A stretch of 64,000 bases of DNA, from positions 1,984,001-2,048,000 of the forward strand of contig NZ_CP132942.1 in the NCBI RefSeq assembly GCF_040359615.1, written 5' to 3'. The stretch comes from Tunturibacter psychrotolerans. GTDB lineage: Bacteria > Acidobacteriota > Terriglobia > Terriglobales > Acidobacteriaceae. Below the pieces are notes generated by a model. The model was not told the origin of the DNA. It ran no database searches and saw only the letters and a list, made by a program, of their open reading frames with translations. The position numbers were made by a program, and so were the translations under genes. Positions within the stretch are counted from its first letter, which is position 1. The number at the start of each line of letters is the position of its first letter. Below, in pieces: positions 63,141-64,000 of this stretch.

Positions 63141-63737
63141 GTGAGTATTCATCACCGTTCAGTCATGATCGCTCTGCTAAGTTTGTGTCTGGCAGCGCCT
63201 GGACAGTTGGCCGCACAATCGCACCAGGATTCGGGCCCCGGGATGAATCAGACAGACAGTGCAATCCCAGGTCTTCACGACTTCGATTTCCTTGTGGGTC
63301 ACTGGCAGGCTCATCATCGAAAGCTGACGCACCGCCTCGCCAATAGTCACGAGTGGATTGAATTCGAAGGCACATTATTTAACCAACCGCTTATGGGAAG
63401 TCACAGCAACGTCGACGATACACTGCTCAATGTTCCGGGCGTACCGTATCGCGGTGTCGCACTGCGGTCCTTCGACCCGAAGGCCCAGCAGTGGTCAATC
63501 TGGTGGCTCGACAGCAGGACACCATCCGATCCACTGGATCCACCCATGATAGGAAGCTTCCACAATGGCGTAGGCACTTTCTATGGCGACGATACGGTCA
63601 ACGGAAAGCGAGTTCGAGCGCGCTTCATCTGGTCCAACATCACTCCGACATCCGGTCACTGGGAGCAAGCGGACTCGCCAGATGAGGGCAAGACTTGGGA
63701 GACAAATTGGGTGCAGGACATCCAGCGAATGCAGTAA
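63141..63737 (+). CDS. Exported DUF1579-like protein
   Basis: 198 aa from GTG 63141, with AAAAGGGGCAAC upstream. It opens (M)SIHHRSVMIALLSLCLAAPG, a signal peptide ending near LAAQ. The mature part follows the DUF1579 / lipocalin-like pattern: HDFDFLVGHWQAHHRKL, GVALRSFDPKAQQWSIWWLD, IGSFHNGVGTFYGDD, ARFIWSNITPTSGHWEQA. Relatives of this type are periplasmic proteins of unknown role. A frame open to 63048 and an ATG at 63165 are alternatives. Isolated gene. Confidence 0.75.
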   Translation: MSIHHRSVMIALLSLCLAAPGQLAAQSHQDSGPGMNQTDSAIPGLHDFDFLVGHWQAHHRKLTHRLANSHEWIEFEGTLFNQPLMGSHSNVDDTLLNVPGVPYRGVALRSFDPKAQQWSIWWLDSRTPSDPLDPPMIGSFHNGVGTFYGDDTVNGKRVRARFIWSNITPTSGHWEQADSPDEGKTWETNWVQDIQRMQ

Positions 63738-63946
63738 CCGAGACACCGGATGACATTAGGAACTCGGTCTGCGGGGATCACGCGCAAAACTGAATCAGCG
63801 CGGCATCTCGTCGCCGAGGGGTGGACCCTGGACAGGTGTCACGAGTGCTCGAAAAGGGGAGCGGGAAGGTTGAAAGCTATCACTACAATTTTCCCCACAG
63901 TGATAAGTTTGGACTCTGCCGTTATCGCTATAAATTATTGATTTAT

Positions 63947-64000
63947 TGGAGCACCGAATGGGATTTGAACCCATGAATACTGGTTTTGCAGACCTACAAG
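63947..64000 (-). tRNA. tRNA-Cys (anticodon GCA), 5' part beyond the window
   Basis: The minus strand, read from the right edge, has an anticodon loop CTGCAAA giving GCA, a T-arm ATGGG-TTCAAAT-CCCAT, acceptor 3' strand TCGGTGC, discriminator T (the tRNA-Cys identity base) and encoded CCA at 63947-63949. The 5' acceptor and D-arm lie outside. The 209-bp gap 63738-63946 holds nothing else I can support. Confidence 0.9.

Noticed and set aside
63750..63941. 63-aa plus-strand ORF before tRNA-Cys
   Set aside because: No ribosome binding site, unlikely composition and no conserved pattern.

Overview
The window looks like chromosomal DNA from an acidobacterium of the Acidobacteriaceae type (Edaphobacter / Granulicella / Terriglobus-like). 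This is inferred from gene content, not from a search: two very large TonB-dependent receptors with an N-terminal carboxypeptidase-regulatory-like domain, a CRTAC1 (FG-GAP plus ASPIC/UnbV) protein, multiheme cytochromes, a BlaI / M56 peptidase pair, DUF2277 and DUF1348 proteins, and GC-rich third codon positions. I see no phage, plasmid, insertion sequence or CRISPR array. tRNA genes lie at both ends: tRNA-Leu(UAG) complete at the left, tRNA-Cys(GCA) cut by the right edge.

Layout. 0-5 kb: tRNA-Leu, two coupled small membrane-protein genes, a VOC protein, a patch of decayed genes (carboxymuconolactone decarboxylase and SDR remnants), an M24 aminopeptidase and an exported SH3-like protein. 4.8-17.4 kb: translation and transcription core on the minus strand. 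rimP-nusA-infB sits behind a promoter, a possible leader peptide and an intrinsic terminator (candidate attenuator). Further upstream on the same strand are ylxP/DUF503-rbfA-nrnA and a GT39 glycosyltransferase; guaB and DUF2277 are on the opposite strand. 17.5-26 kb: DUF202 protein, octaheme cytochrome c, a 37-bp intergenic repeat in tandem, an M3 oligopeptidase and TonB receptor 1. 26-32 kb: ethanolamine ammonia-lyase, with eutC and eutB separated by an ABC exporter, a phospholipase D family protein and a small membrane protein. 32-36 kb: an EAL-PAS-PAS-PAS protein and a TIGR01777 / SRPBCC pair. 36-39.4 kb: blaI, an M56 sensor-like peptidase and a DegP protease, with the same palindromic half-sites at blaI and inside the start of degP. 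39.4-46.5 kb: fdhD, a PfkB kinase, a NagX/HGSNAT-like acyltransferase, a GH89 alpha-N-acetylglucosaminidase and a GRP-type sugar transporter, which suggests an amino-sugar salvage locus. 46.7-56 kb: an exported-protein cluster (CRTAC1, pentaheme cytochrome-TPR, small exported protein, TPR protein) facing TonB receptor 2. 56-64 kb: HTH-TOBE regulator, flavin disulfide reductase coupled to DUF4126, DUF1348, and a stress-like group (DUF937-OmpA, two DUF2382 proteins).

Most notable: (1) the two ACTAAT-NN-ATTAGT sites tying BlaI to its own operon and to degP; (2) the promoter, leader ORF and terminator ahead of rimP; (3) the 46.7-56 kb exported redox/TPR/CRTAC1 cluster; (4) the paired NagX-like and GH89 genes, which mirror the human HGSNAT/NAGLU step; (5) the split eutB/eutC; (6) a 37-bp hairpin repeat with three near-identical copies; and (7) small overlooked genes at 212-388 and 45046-45150. 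Family names come from recognising motifs by eye; no database was searched.
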